NCBI RefSeq assembly: GCF_013868135.1
Contig: NZ_JACEMU010000004.1
Coordinates: forward strand, 806,001-870,000
Direction: 5' to 3'
DNA: 64,000 nucleotides
Source of the DNA: Paracoccus sp. S1E-3
GTDB taxonomy: Bacteria > Pseudomonadota > Alphaproteobacteria > Rhodobacterales > Rhodobacteraceae
Under the pieces are notes generated by a model. It ran no database searches. It worked only from the letters and a program-made list of their open reading frames with translations, and was not told the origin of the DNA. The translations under genes and the position numbers were made by a program. Positions 11,134-21,400 of this stretch are shown here, piece by piece (the stretch's first letter is position 1; each line of letters begins with the position of its first letter).

Positions 11134-12402
11134 ATGGACGGCACTATCGAAACAGCCGAAACGCTGATCGCGCGCATGGGCGAAGCCGCCCGCGCGGCCG
11201 CGGCGGAACTGGCCTTTGCCAGCGCCGAACGCAAGCACGCGGCGCTGATCGCGGCGGCCGATGCGGTATCCGCGCGCGAGGACGAGATCCTTGCCGCCAA
11301 TGCCGAGGATCTGGCCTATGCCGCCGAAAAGGGTCTGTCGCCGGCGATGGTCGACCGGCTGACGTTGACGCCCGCACGCCTGCGCGGGATCGTCGACAGC
11401 CTGCGCATGATCGCCGAACAGCCCGACCCGGTCGGCAGGGTGCTGACCGAATGGGACCGTCCGAACGGCCTGCATATCCAGCGCGTCGCCACCCCGCTGG
11501 GGGTCCTGGGCGTCATCTATGAAAGCCGCCCGAATGTCACCGCCGATGCGGGCGCCCTGGCGCTGAAATCGGGCAATGCGGTGATCCTGCGCGGCGGCAC
11601 CGATTCCATCCATTCCTCGGCCGCGATCCATGCCTGCATGGTGGCCGGCCTGCGCGCCGCGAACCTGCCCGAGGCGGCGATCCAGATCGTGCCCATCCGC
11701 GACCGCGAGGCTGTGGCCGCGATGCTGCGGGCACAGGGGCTGATCGACGTGATCATCCCGCGCGGGGGCAAGGGCCTCGTTGGTCTGGTGCAACGCGAGG
11801 CGCGGGTGCCGGTCTTCGCTCATCTGGAAGGCATCTGCCATGTCTATGCCGATGGCGATGCCGACCTGGACAAGGCGCGCCGGGTGGTGCTGAACGCCAA
11901 GACCCGGCGCACCGGGGTGTGCGGGGCGGCGGAATGCCTGCTGATCGACCGGGCGTTTTATGACAGGCACGGCGAGGTGCTGATCCGCGACCTGCTCGAT
12001 GCGGGCGTCGAGGTCCGGGCCGAGGGCGAACTGGCCCTCATCCCCGGCACCACCCCCGCCCGGCCGGAGGATTTCGGCCATGAATTCCTCGACAGCATCA
12101 TCTCCGCGCGGCTGGTCGATGGCGTGGACGGGGCGATCGCGCATATCCGCCAGAATGGCTCAGGTCATACCGAGTCGATCCTGACGGAAAATGACGCCGC
12201 CGCCGCCCGCTTCTTCCAGCGCCTCGACAGCGCCATCCTGATGCGCAACGCCTCGACCCAGTTCGCCGACGGCGGCGAGTTCGGCATGGGCGCGGAAATC
12301 GGCATCGCCACCGGCAAGATGCATGCGCGCGGGCCGGTGGGCGCCGAGCAGTTGACCAGCTTCAAATATCTGGTCACCGGCGACGGCACCACCCGCCCCT
12401 GA
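11134..12402 (+). CDS. proA: Gamma-glutamyl phosphate reductase
   Basis: 422 residues. Reduces glutamyl-5-phosphate with NADPH to the semialdehyde in proline synthesis. Family segments are VYESRPN-like [34 protein letters not shown], the catalytic cysteine in [12 protein letters not shown], and the C-terminal [15 protein letters not shown] with HARGPVG. The ATG at 11134 has GGAAGGAG upstream; the reading frame extends further upstream over the end of pgk. proB is not in the window. Confidence 0.97.
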   Translation: MDGTIETAETLIARMGEAARAAAAELAFASAERKHAALIAAADAVSAREDEILAANAEDLAYAAEKGLSPAMVDRLTLTPARLRGIVDSLRMIAEQPDPVGRVLTEWDRPNGLHIQRVATPLGVLGVIYESRPNVTADAGALALKSGNAVILRGGTDSIHSSAAIHACMVAGLRAANLPEAAIQIVPIRDREAVAAMLRAQGLIDVIIPRGGKGLVGLVQREARVPVFAHLEGICHVYADGDADLDKARRVVLNAKTRRTGVCGAAECLLIDRAFYDRHGEVLIRDLLDAGVEVRAEGELALIPGTTPARPEDFGHEFLDSIISARLVDGVDGAIAHIRQNGSGHTESILTENDAAAARFFQRLDSAILMRNASTQFADGGEFGMGAEIGIATGKMHARGPVGAEQLTSFKYLVTGDGTTRP

Positions 12403-12425
12403 CGGCGGGGACGCGCGGGGCCGGA

Positions 12426-13088
12426 TCAGAACCTGATCTCGGCCCCGGTCTCGGTCAGCGTCCAGCGGATGTTGCGCGCCAGTTCCATCGCGGCCAGTCC
12501 CAGCAGCGCGAAATGCACCTCCGAGGCGGCGGGTTCAGGCTGGTCGCCGCGCGGCCCGGTCAGCCACGCCCACAACGCCGGGTCGTGACGGGTGCGCTCA
12601 GCCTCGGCCGAAATGATCCAGTCGCGGCCCTCATGGCGGATGATGACGCGCGCGCCCCAGGGCATGGCGGTTTCCAGACACATCAGCGCCAGCATCACCA
12701 GCTTGACCTGGCCGCGCGCCTGATCCTCCGCCACCTCCAGCGTGATGCGCATCCGGCCGGCCTTTTCCACCTCGCCGATAAGGGTCGCGAATTCGGCCGG
12801 GCTGACCCGTTGGGTGCCCCCCGTCCCGCCGAAGGCGATGCGGAAGCAGGTGATGCGCGCGCGCGCCGCGCGCAAGGCATCCTCAATCAGCGACATTTCG
12901 GGGCTATCCTTCAACCCCGGCCAGTCGCCGGCCATCTGCAGCAGCTCAACCCCGTTGCCGATCGCACCCAGGGGCGAGATCAGGTCGTGACACAGTCGCG
13001 AGCCGACCAGTGACACGATGCGCGCCGCCAATTCAGCATCCGGGGCCGGAGGCGTTGCGGTTCGCGAACTCGTGGCGTATTCCGACAT
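12426..13088 (-). CDS. chpT: Histidine phosphotransferase ChpT
   Basis: 220 residues. In alphaproteobacteria ChpT passes phosphate from the hybrid kinase CckA to CtrA and CpdR. The H-box LCHDLISPLGAIGNGVELL places the phospho-accepting histidine at H34, followed by a second helix with LIEDALRAARARI and a degenerate ATPase-like C-terminal domain lacking nucleotide-binding glycine boxes, as expected for ChpT. It is divergent from the DUF3553 gene with only 14 bases between the two start codons. The stop is 23 bases from the convergent proA stop with no clear terminator. Confidence 0.92.
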   Translation of the reverse strand: MSEYATSSRTATPPAPDAELAARIVSLVGSRLCHDLISPLGAIGNGVELLQMAGDWPGLKDSPEMSLIEDALRAARARITCFRIAFGGTGGTQRVSPAEFATLIGEVEKAGRMRITLEVAEDQARGQVKLVMLALMCLETAMPWGARVIIRHEGRDWIISAEAERTRHDPALWAWLTGPRGDQPEPAASEVHFALLGLAAMELARNIRWTLTETGAEIRF

Positions 13089-13102
13089 AATGAGACTTTC
13101 TG

Positions 13103-13282
13103 ATGAATGAAATTCTGGAACCAGGAATGATCGTCCGCCACCCCGACGCCCCCGAATGGGGTCTGGGCCAGGTGCAATCGCGCATCGGCGACCGCATCAC
13201 CGTGAACTTCGCCGAGGCCGGCAAACGCGTCATCGACAGCAGGCGCGTGGCGCTGGAACTGGTCGACATGAACACGGAATGA
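13103..13282 (+). CDS. DUF3553 small protein
   Basis: A 59-residue protein read directly from sequence, beginning MNEILEPGMIVRHPD and containing EWGLGQVQSRIGDRITVNF and EAGKRVIDSRRVALEL. This is the compact all-beta DUF3553 pattern (a site that also occurs in UvrD/CarD-like beta barrels). Length and conserved W-G-QVQS are normal. The ribosome site is only GAG. It faces chpT. No function is established; adjacency to a cell-cycle phosphotransferase is the only hint and may be chance. Confidence 0.85.
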   Translation: MNEILEPGMIVRHPDAPEWGLGQVQSRIGDRITVNFAEAGKRVIDSRRVALELVDMNTE

Positions 13283-13430
13283 AGCGGACATTCCGGCAAG
13301 GTGGACACAACCCAGGGCTGTGTCAATCGGGCAATCCGCACAACCGGCGGCACGTCCCGCCAGCACGTCCTCCTGTTGCAATGCCGCCGCGTCTTTTCTA
13401 GACAGTTCTCGTCCCCAATCAGGAAGGTCC

Positions 13431-14216
13431 ATGACCCCGGACAGTAATTTCTTCGACATCCGACTGGCCAAGGATGACACCGATCTGCGCGCCGCGCAGC
13501 GCCTGCGCTATCGCGTCTTTGTCGATGAACTGGGCGGCGACGGCCCGATGGTCGATCACGCGGCGCGGCTGGAACGTGACGAATTCGACCCGGTCGTCGA
13601 TCATCTGCTGCTGGTCGACAATCGCCGTGACGCGGCGCAGCTGGACCACGTCGTGGGGGTTTACCGCCTGTTGCCGGGCGATCGCGCCGCCGAATTCGGG
13701 CGCTTCTATTGCGACGGTGAATACGATCTGTCGCGACTGAAGGCCTCGGGACGTCCGCTGCTGGAACTGGGGCGGTCCTGCGTGCTGCCCGATTATCGCG
13801 GCGGCGCCGGGCTGTTCCTGCTGTGGAACGGCCTGTCGGAATATGTGCTGCGGCGCGGCGTCGAAATTCTGTTCGGCGTGGCCTCGTTCCATGGCACCGA
13901 CGCGGCCCCGCTGGCCCAACCGCTGAGCTGGCTGCACCACAACCACCTCGCGCCCGCGGATCTGCGCCCGGTGGCCCGCGCCGAAGGCTTCCAGCGCATG
14001 GACCTGCTCGGCAAGGATGAACTGGACCGCCGCGCGGCCATGCTGGGGATGCCGCCGCTGATCAAAGCCTATCTGCGACTTGGCGGCACCGTCGGCGAGG
14101 GCGCCTTTCTCGACCGGCCGTTCAACACCACCGATGTGCTGCTGATGATGGACACCGCCGCCATGTCGGCGCGGCATCGCGATTTCTATACCGCACGATG
14201 GCAGACGAACGGCTGA
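13431..14216 (+). CDS. olsB: Ornithine N-acyltransferase OlsB (GNAT, hemolysin-like)
   Basis: 261 residues. OlsB transfers a 3-hydroxy fatty acyl group from acyl-ACP to ornithine, the first step of ornithine-lipid synthesis. Segments typical of the family are LRAAQRLRYRVFVDELG, HLLLVDN, GVYRLLPG, GRFYCDGEYDLS, ELGRSCVLPDYRGG and the LFGVASFHGTD strand. The ATG at 13431 follows AGGAAGGTCC; the reading frame upstream is not family-like. It overlaps olsA by 19 bases, so the pair forms one translationally linked unit. Confidence 0.93.
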   Translation: MTPDSNFFDIRLAKDDTDLRAAQRLRYRVFVDELGGDGPMVDHAARLERDEFDPVVDHLLLVDNRRDAAQLDHVVGVYRLLPGDRAAEFGRFYCDGEYDLSRLKASGRPLLELGRSCVLPDYRGGAGLFLLWNGLSEYVLRRGVEILFGVASFHGTDAAPLAQPLSWLHHNHLAPADLRPVARAEGFQRMDLLGKDELDRRAAMLGMPPLIKAYLRLGGTVGEGAFLDRPFNTTDVLLMMDTAAMSARHRDFYTARWQTNG

Positions 14217-15040
14217 GCGCCCGTACCTGGCAGGGCAGCGCGCCGCCGAAGCTGGCGCGGCCGGGCATGATGGGCTGGCTGCGGGTGATCCGGCGCGGGG
14301 TCCCGGCGCTGTTGGTGCTGGCCATCGGCGTCCCGCTGCTCATGCTGCTGCGCCTGATCGAGCGCCCCCTCACCGGCCGCCGCCGTCCGTTGAGCGGGCC
14401 TTTCGTCCAGGGCGTCTGTCGCGCGGTTCTGTTCTGCATCGGGCTGGGCTGGCGGCGGATCGGCACACCGATGCGCGGCGCCGGCGCGGTGGTGGCGAAC
14501 CATTCCAGCTGGCTGGATATCTTCACCATGAACGCCGCAATGCCGGTCTTTTTCGTATCCAAGGCCGAGGTCGCCGGCTGGCCCGGCATCAACATTCTGA
14601 CCGGCGTGACCGACACCCATTTCGTCGCCCGCGATCCCCGGCTGGCCCGCGAACAGGCCGAGGAATTCGCCACCCGCACTCGTGCCGGTCACCGGTTGTT
14701 GTTCTTCCCCGAGGGCACCTCGACCGATGGCCGCCGCGTGCTGCCGTTCAAGCCGACGCTGTTTCAGGGCTTTCTGGCCCCCGAACTGCCCGAAGGGCTG
14801 GCCATTCAGCCGCTGACCGCCATCTATCACGCCCCGCCCGGCGCCGATCCGCGTTTTTACGGCTGGTGGGGCGAGATGGATCTGGGCCCGCATCTGCTGG
14901 CGGTTCTCGCCGCGCCGCGTCAGGGCCGGGTCGAGGTGGTTCTGCATCCGCCGATCCCCGTCGCGGGTCACGACCGCAAGTCGCTGTCGCGCGCCGCCGA
15001 GACCGCGATCCGCGCCGCCCTGCCCTTCAACGGCGAATGA
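14198..15040 (+). CDS. olsA: Lyso-ornithine lipid O-acyltransferase OlsA
   Basis: 280 residues of the PlsC acyltransferase family. Adds the second acyl chain to lyso-ornithine lipid at the inner membrane. The HX4D catalytic motif is NHSSWLD with H102 and D107, and the second motif is FPEGTS at 170-175. One membrane segment spans about residues 34-52. Pairing with olsB makes the ornithine-lipid role much more likely than a phosphatidic-acid role. Ornithine lipids replace phospholipids under phosphate limitation in related bacteria, but no Pho box was identified here. Confidence 0.92.
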   Translation: MADERLSARTWQGSAPPKLARPGMMGWLRVIRRGVPALLVLAIGVPLLMLLRLIERPLTGRRRPLSGPFVQGVCRAVLFCIGLGWRRIGTPMRGAGAVVANHSSWLDIFTMNAAMPVFFVSKAEVAGWPGINILTGVTDTHFVARDPRLAREQAEEFATRTRAGHRLLFFPEGTSTDGRRVLPFKPTLFQGFLAPELPEGLAIQPLTAIYHAPPGADPRFYGWWGEMDLGPHLLAVLAAPRQGRVEVVLHPPIPVAGHDRKSLSRAAETAIRAALPFNGE

Positions 15041-15147
15041 CCTTTAACTACCAAGCCCTGCCTACGGTCCGGGGCGGCGCAGATACGCCCTTGAAAGGGC
15101 CGCCGCCGCGGTCTAGGTGAAAGCCGACTGCCGAAAGGGACGCGCCA

Positions 15148-15486
15148 ATGACCTATGTCGTCACCGACAATTGCATCATGTGCAAATACACCGATTGCGT
15201 CGAGGTCTGCCCCGTGGACTGCTTCTACGAGGGCGAGAACACGCTGGTGATCTCTCCTGACGAATGCATCGATTGCGGCGTGTGCGAACCCGAATGCCCG
15301 GCCGATGCCATCCGCCCGGATACCGAACCCGACATGGAGCCCTGGGTCGAGTTCAACCGGAAATATGCCGAACAATGGCCGGTCATCACCCGCAAGAAGG
15401 ACCCGATGCCAGGCTATCAGGAGATGGATGGCGTCGCAGGCAAGCTGGAGAAGTATTTCAGCCCCAATCCCGGCGAGGGCGACTGA
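15148..15486 (+). CDS. fdxA: Seven-iron ferredoxin FdxA
   Basis: 112 residues. Two cluster motifs are visible: C9, C12, C17 and C21 in the first, C40, C43, C46 and C50 in the second, with an extra C25 in VDCFYEG, the arrangement of 3Fe-4S plus 4Fe-4S FdxA ferredoxins. The C-terminal helix ([16 protein letters not shown]) is typical. Ribosome site GAAAGGGACGCGCC. A terminator at 15560-15607 separates it from carD. The electron partner is not evident. Confidence 0.95.
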   Translation: MTYVVTDNCIMCKYTDCVEVCPVDCFYEGENTLVISPDECIDCGVCEPECPADAIRPDTEPDMEPWVEFNRKYAEQWPVITRKKDPMPGYQEMDGVAGKLEKYFSPNPGEGD

Positions 15487-15559
15487 GCCGCTGATTCTGC
15501 GCCCTGTGCGCCGATGCCAGGGCAAACGGGCGTCACAAACCCTTGAAAAATGAGATGAA

Positions 15560-15607
15560 CCGCCCCACCTATGCCGCGAAGAAGCGGCATGGAGAGGCGG
15601 CTTTTTT
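15560..15607 (+). terminator. Nested hairpin terminator after fdxA
   Basis: Inner 7-bp stem ATGCCGC / GCGGCAT (15571-15577 with 15584-15590, loop GAAGAA), outer 5-bp stem CCGCC / GGCGG, then CTTTTTT. It lies 74 bases after the fdxA stop. Confidence 0.82.
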
Positions 15608-15810
15608 CGTCCCGAATTTTGTGATATAGTTCTGTTACAAACCGCCGGGCGAACGCCCTCTCCCGGTGTGGAACGAAAGGAAATCCATCGTCTGCCCGAT
15701 GGAGTTATGCTTCAGAAAACCCGGCCTGCGGAAGGGGTGTCTCCCCGCCGTCAGGCCGTTTGTGCCGCTGAACCTCGCGCAGCAGCGGCGCCATATGGAA
15801 GGAATGTTGA
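15608..15810 (+). promoter_or_regulatory. carD upstream region with long leader
   Basis: About 200 bases without a gene. An unusually AT-rich patch at 15611-15640 holds a -10-like TATAGT (15625-15630) and an imperfect inverted repeat TTTGT / ACAAA around it (15617-15641). If transcription starts just after TATAGT the carD leader is about 175 bases long. The -35 element is not convincing. No ORF with a ribosome site was found in the leader. Confidence 0.4.
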
Positions 15811-16320
15811 ATGTCCAAAGCCAAGAAATCCGAATTCCGCCCTGATGACTTCGTCGTCTATCCGGCCCATGGTGTGGGTAAGATCATGTCGATCGAAGAA
15901 CAGGAAGTCGCCGGCATGAAGCTGGAAATGTTCGTGATTTCGTTCGAGAAGGACAAGATGACCCTGCGCGTGCCGACCGCACGCGCCACCGAGATCGGCA
16001 TGCGCAGCCTGGCCAGCCCCGACCTGATCGAACAGGCGCTGGCGACTCTGAAGGGCAAGGCCCGCGTCAAACGTGCCATGTGGTCGCGCCGGGCACAGGA
16101 ATACGAACAGAAGATCAACTCGGGCGACCTGCTGGCCATTGCCGAGGTCGTGCGCGACCTGCACCGCAGCGACGATCAGCGCGAGCAGTCCTATTCCGAG
16201 CGTCAGCTGTATGAGGCCGCCCTGGACCGCCTAACCCGCGAAGTTGCGGCGGTCGGCAGCCTGGACACCGCCGGCGCACAGAAGAAAGTCGACGACGTCC
16301 TGCTGGCCCGCGCCGCCTGA
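15811..16320 (+). CDS. carD: CarD family RNA-polymerase-binding regulator
   Basis: 169 residues. CarD binds the RNA polymerase beta subunit and DNA just upstream of the -10 element and stabilises open complexes; in Rhodobacter it acts at promoters lacking T at position -7. The N-terminal Tudor-like RNAP-interaction domain shows DFVVYPAHGVGKI and the beta strands MFVISFEKDKMTLRVP. The C-terminal helical DNA-binding part carries AMWSRRAQEYEQKINSGDL and VVRDLHR. Ribosome site GGAAGGAATGTTG. A clean terminator follows, so it is monocistronic. Confidence 0.96.
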   Translation: MSKAKKSEFRPDDFVVYPAHGVGKIMSIEEQEVAGMKLEMFVISFEKDKMTLRVPTARATEIGMRSLASPDLIEQALATLKGKARVKRAMWSRRAQEYEQKINSGDLLAIAEVVRDLHRSDDQREQSYSERQLYEAALDRLTREVAAVGSLDTAGAQKKVDDVLLARAA

Positions 16321-16344
16321 CTTCCCACCTGTCCGATATGCATG

Positions 16345-16366
16345 GGGCCGCCTTTGGCGGCCCTTT
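16345..16366 (+). terminator. Intrinsic terminator of carD
   Basis: Eight-bp stem GGGCCGCC / GGCGGCCC with a TTT loop followed by TTTCATTTT, 24 bases after the carD stop. The remaining 160 bases to the end of the antiporter gene show nothing recognisable. Confidence 0.82.
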
Positions 16367-16529
16367 CATTTTGACCTGGCGATCCGCATCCTGTCGGCGT
16401 GGGCTTTGCCGCGATTCCATTTCCCCGGACCGATGTGCAGGACAATCGTGCGGCCCCGCGCCCCGATCCCCTGATCGAACGGCGCCGATCTGGGCCGCAA
16501 TGCGCCGCCCAAGCCGCGACGATGACGCT

Positions 16530-18422
16530 TCAGGGGTTCAGAAGATCTTCCGGTTCCGGCCCTCGATCCGGCACGATGGGGCCTGCAGCCGGGCCATGGG
16601 CAAAGCGGTCCATGAGCGCCGATTCCAGCTTCTGGTTGATCTCGACCGTGCGTGCGATATAGGCCTCGTTTTTCTCGATCGGGATATTGGGGTCCCAAAG
16701 CTCGGCCAGTTCGCGCAGGCTGGCGCGGTCAATCTTGTAGAAGATCGATTCAGCCTCATGCGCTTCATACTCAGAAAACCCTGCGTCTTCAAGAACATAT
16801 CGCCCAGCCCTCAAGCTGGCGTCGAACAGTTCGCGGACAATGTGATCGGCACCGGCGGCGTAAAGCTGATAGACGGTGATGCGGTCGCGAGCGCGGGCGA
16901 CGATCTTCAGATCGGGCCGCTGTTCGCGCGCATAGCGCACCAGTTGCACGTTGCTTTCGGGATTATCCAGCGCCGCAACCAGAATCTGCGCCTTGTCGAG
17001 CCCCGCCGCGGCCAGAATCTCGGGCCTGGTCGGATCACCGAAATAGCCCTTGAAGCCATAACGACGCATCAGCTGGATCAGCTTGAGATCATGATCCAGC
17101 ACCGTGGTTTTCAGCCCGGAATGTGTCACCAGCCGGTTCACCACCTGCCCGAAGCGGCCGATGCCGGCGATGATGATGGGCTGCTGGTCTTCGATATGAT
17201 CGGGGCGGTGGGGCTGTTCGGCGGCGGCCTCGGACAGGCGGCGGCTGATCTTGTCATTGGCGATGAACAGCAGCGGCGTAACCAGCATCGACAGCGCGAT
17301 CACCAGCAGCAAGCCCTGCGCCGTGCGGTCGGCCAGCACATTCAGCGACACCGCGTAGGAGGTCAGCACGAAGCCGAACTCCCCCGCCTGCGCCAGCGAC
17401 AGCGTGAACAGCGCCCGGTCGCGTGGGGCCATCTTCACGAAGCGCGCAATCGCATGCAGCACGCCAGCCTTGATGGCGATCAGAACCGCCGTCACCGCGA
17501 TGACGATCATCGGCATTTCGGCGAACAGCGCAAAATCCATTCCCGCGCCGACGGTGATGAAGAACAGGCCGAGCAGCAGGCCCTTGAACGGCTCGATCTG
17601 GCTTTCCAGCTCGTGCTTGAACTCGGATCCGGCCAGCATCACGCCGGCAAGGAAGGTTCCGAGCGCCGGTGACAGGCCCACGAAACTCATCAGCGAGGCG
17701 ATGCCGACGACGATGAACAGCGCCATGATCGTGTCCATCTCGCGCAGGCGGGCGCTGTGGACGAAGCGGAACAGGGGGCGGATGGCATAGTTGCCGATCA
17801 GGATCACGATGGCGATTGCGGCCAGCGTCACAAGTGCTGCCCCCCAGCCGGGAAGCCGCGCCATGAAGGCGCCTCCCAGCGAATCGTGGCCCGCGGTCAC
17901 CTGAAGGGAGGAGACGGCCAGCAGCGGCATCAGCGCCAGCATCGGAATGACCGCGATGTCCTGCGTCAAAAGCACCGCGAAGGCGTCGCGGCCTCCGCGT
18001 GTCTGCATCAGCTTCTTTTCCGACAGCGTCTGCAACACGATCGCGGTCGAGCTGAGCGACAGGATCATCCCCAGTGCCAGCGCGACCTGCCAGGTCTGGT
18101 TCAGCGCCAGCGCGGCCAGAAAGATCAGCGCCACGGTGCCGACGATCTGCACCCCGCCCAGGCCCACCAGTCGCTTGCGCATCCCCCACAGGGCACGCGG
18201 CTCCAACTCCAGCCCGATGATGAACAGCATCATCACCACACCGAATTCGGCGAAATGCTGCAGGTCGGACATCTCGCGGCCCGACAGGCCCAGCACCGGG
18301 CCGATAATGATCCCTGCGATCAGATAGCCCAGCACCGATCCCAGCCCCAGACGGGTAGAGACCGGCACCGCCACGATCATCGTGGCCAGATACACCGTGG
18401 CGAGCAGCAGGAAATCGGACAT
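16530..18422 (-). CDS. Kef-type monovalent cation:proton antiporter (CPA2) with RCK domain
   Basis: 630 residues. The N-terminal 380 residues form about 12 membrane helices with the CPA2 signatures GYLIAGIIIGPVLG, FGVVMMLFIIGLELEP, LSLSSTAIVLQ and LLTQDIAVIPML. A cytoplasmic Rossmann RCK_N domain follows from about residue 398 (PIIIAGIGRFGQVVNRL), where nucleotide or glutathione control of potassium efflux operates in KefB/KefC. No ancillary KefF/KefG quinone reductase is adjacent. It starts 6 bases after the large pilus-like gene ends, so the two are one transcription unit. Confidence 0.93.
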   Translation of the reverse strand: MSDFLLLATVYLATMIVAVPVSTRLGLGSVLGYLIAGIIIGPVLGLSGREMSDLQHFAEFGVVMMLFIIGLELEPRALWGMRKRLVGLGGVQIVGTVALIFLAALALNQTWQVALALGMILSLSSTAIVLQTLSEKKLMQTRGGRDAFAVLLTQDIAVIPMLALMPLLAVSSLQVTAGHDSLGGAFMARLPGWGAALVTLAAIAIVILIGNYAIRPLFRFVHSARLREMDTIMALFIVVGIASLMSFVGLSPALGTFLAGVMLAGSEFKHELESQIEPFKGLLLGLFFITVGAGMDFALFAEMPMIVIAVTAVLIAIKAGVLHAIARFVKMAPRDRALFTLSLAQAGEFGFVLTSYAVSLNVLADRTAQGLLLVIALSMLVTPLLFIANDKISRRLSEAAAEQPHRPDHIEDQQPIIIAGIGRFGQVVNRLVTHSGLKTTVLDHDLKLIQLMRRYGFKGYFGDPTRPEILAAAGLDKAQILVAALDNPESNVQLVRYAREQRPDLKIVARARDRITVYQLYAAGADHIVRELFDASLRAGRYVLEDAGFSEYEAHEAESIFYKIDRASLRELAELWDPNIPIEKNEAYIARTVEINQKLESALMDRFAHGPAAGPIVPDRGPEPEDLLNP

Positions 18423-18428
18423 CTCGGG

Positions 18429-21400
18429 TCAGCGCCCGTTCAGGATGGGCAGCGAATATTGCCTACCAGCCTTGACATATTGCAGGCCGCCATTGCCGAT
18501 CTGGGTGATCTGGCCGCCATTGATCTTGTCGCCGAGACGGACGGTGACGATCTTGCCATTGCGAAGCCGGACCAGGCCGCGACTGGCCTTGCCAGCGCCC
18601 ACTGTGCCAATCAATTGGGTGGCGTTCAGGTCGATCCCGCGATTGGTGGCGCTGCCCGCGACAGTGCTGTTGGTATGCCCGCTGGACGCCGAGGCGACTT
18701 CGGGTTCGTTATCGACCTCGGGCGGCCGGTAGCGCTGGTTCTGCCGCGCGGCGGCGGCGGCTTCGGCCTCGGCCTGCGCGCGGGCGCGGGCTTCGGCGGC
18801 AGCTTTGGCCTGTGCGGCAGCCTGGGCATCGGCGGCGGCGCGGTTGCGGGCGCGCTGTTCGGCCTGACGTTGCAGTTCCTCGTCCAGACGGCGGCGTTCC
18901 GCCAGGGCCGCGGCCTCGGCGGCGGCTTTTGACGCGCCATTCGCTTCGGGCATCGGCGCCAGCGTGCCTTCCTGCCCGCTGGGCGCGCCGCCGCTATCCG
19001 CCGGCGCGGACGCGGAATTGCCCCGGCGCAACGGCCGGGCCGAACTGCTGAGCGCGGTCAGCGCCACCCGTCCGGGCACCGCCGTGGACGCGCTTACCGC
19101 CGAGGCGATGGCCTCCTCGACGGCGGCGTTGGTGGCGGCCGTAAGGCCCGAGGTGCTGGCGGAGCCTGCGCCCAATCCTGCAGGGCGGCGATGCGGGCGG
19201 CCCGAACTGCCGAGGCCCGTTCCGCTTGCGGCCCGGCGCGGGGCGGCCTCGGCGGGGGCGGCGGTCGAGGCGCGCGCCGCCGGGCGATCCGGGGCGAGGG
19301 CCGCCGCCACCGCATCGTCGACGGCATCGCTGCGGGTGGGTTTCTTCGATGGCCGCGCCTGCGCGGTGCGGATCAACGGAAAGGCGGCCTCGGGGCGGGG
19401 CGCGACCCAGGGCTGATCCAGCCGGGCCAGCAGGGCGGCATGGCCGGCCTGGGTAAACATGGTCAAACGAACAGGCGCCGGCTGCAGATGCAGCGCGGCG
19501 CCCTGATTGCTGGATCCAGCCGGTTTCGGCGGTGGCCTGATGCCGGTTGGCTCGGGCTGGGCGCGGCGCTCATAGGGCTGGGGGCTGCGCGGAACGGTCG
19601 GACGCGTGTCCGGCGTGGCAGAAGCTCGCGCTGGTGTACTGCGCGAGGGTGCGGTCTTGGGCCGGGCCGAGCTGCGCAGCGTGCTGCTGTCGGGCGCGCC
19701 GGGGCTGACGCGGGGCGTGCTGCGCGCCGCTGTGTCCTGCTGGGCGCGCGCGGCGGGGCGCGCGGCCGGGCTGCGGCTGCTGGTCGTGCGCGCGTCGGGC
19801 GCAGTGCTGCGCGTGGGCTGGGCCGTCGGGGCGCTGGTGCGGGCCAGTCCCGCCGGGCGTGATTTCGGTCGGGCCGAGGCGGGAACGGCGGTGCGCGACG
19901 CCGCAGGCGCCGGGTTGGCCTGCACCGCCGGGTCCGAAGCCGCAGCGGTCGGCGCGGTTGATGTGGTTGGCGCGGACGCCGGGGGCTGGCGCAGCGTGTC
20001 GCTGGCGGCGGTGGTGGCCGCTTGCGGCGCCTCCTGGGGCGGGACGGCAGGCCGCGCGTCCTCGGGTGCCTGCGTGACGTTGCCCCGCACGGCGGCGGGC
20101 GATGTCGCTTGCGGCAGGGCCACTGGGGCGGCGCTCTGCGCCGGGGCGGCGGGGGCCAAGGCAGGCAATCCGGCGATATGCGGCATTTCTGGCGCGGCGC
20201 TATCCGGCATGTCGGCCACCGGGGTGCCGGGACCGCTGGCGGTTTGCGCGGGCGCGGCTGTCACGGCCTGTGCCGGCACGGTCTGCGTGGCCGGCGCCTG
20301 AACGGATGGGGTCGCGGTCGCCGCCTGGGTCTGACTGGGTGCTTCGATCTGGACGGCCTGCGGCGCGGGCGCCGGGGCTGGATCGCGGTTCGAGATGGCG
20401 GCAACGATCCCCAGACCCAGCACCAGCAGCCCCACCATCGGGAGCGCCCCCGACAGACCGGACCGCCGGCCGGGCGCGGACGGCTCGCTGCGCGCGGGCG
20501 CCGTCAACGGCGGGCGCAATTCGCGCGCCGCATGGGCGCGCTCGTGAAAGGCCCGCGCACGCTCGGGCAGCACTTTCGCCGGGCGTGCCACCGGGGCCTC
20601 GGCCGCGGGGGCCTCGGGGGGGGTTGCCTGTGCGGTGACGGGCGCCACGGCGGGTTTCGGCGCGGGTGCGTCATCCGGCAGCACGATCGAGCCGAGATTG
20701 ACCGAGGCCACGCCTTCCGCCAGCGGCGCCGGCGCGCGAGGCAAGACAGGCGCGGGATCGGCGCCGGGCGCGACCGCCCCGTCTTTGCCGACATGCGGCG
20801 TGATTCGGCTGATGAGCGGAGCGGTCGGTGCGGCCACGGGCGCGGCGGAAGACGACGGCGGCTGCATGGCGGCATCGGCATTGGCGGCTGCCATTGCCTG
20901 CGCGGGGCCGGCGTCAGCCGCCTCCGGCGCGGGGGGTTCGGCGGCCAGTTCCTCGGCACTGGCCAGATCGGCGGCCAGTTCGGCAGCGCGTGCCCATTCG
21001 GCGGCAAGCTCGGTCGCGCCGAAATCAGGTGCATGGGGGAATTGGCCCGGCAACGGCGCGGCCACGAAACGATCCGGCGCGAAGCCGTGGCGCACGGCGA
21101 AATCCTCGGCCTCCTGCAGGGTCTGGCGCGCCACCGCCGCCACCCTGACATCATTTCCGGGCAGCGCATCGGCGGGCGCAAAGTCGAAGGCCAGATCCTC
21201 GACCCGATAGGGGGTCAGACCGTCAAGCGCATTGCGCAGCGCGGCATCGGTGCCGCCGGAGACCCGCGGCAGGGTCAGGTCCGTATAGAGGATCTGGTCC
21301 TCGGGGATCACCAGCGCCAGTCCCGGCGCATGGGCCGCGCGCAGGGTCTGCACGAACTCCCCCAGCGCGCCGCGAAGATCGCCGTTGAATTCGGCCCGGC

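Noticed and set aside
16681-16710. GGGATATTGGGG-GTCCC resembling the palindromic repeat
   Set aside because: It lies inside the antiporter coding sequence, encodes conserved residues and lacks the hairpin half, so it is chance similarity.
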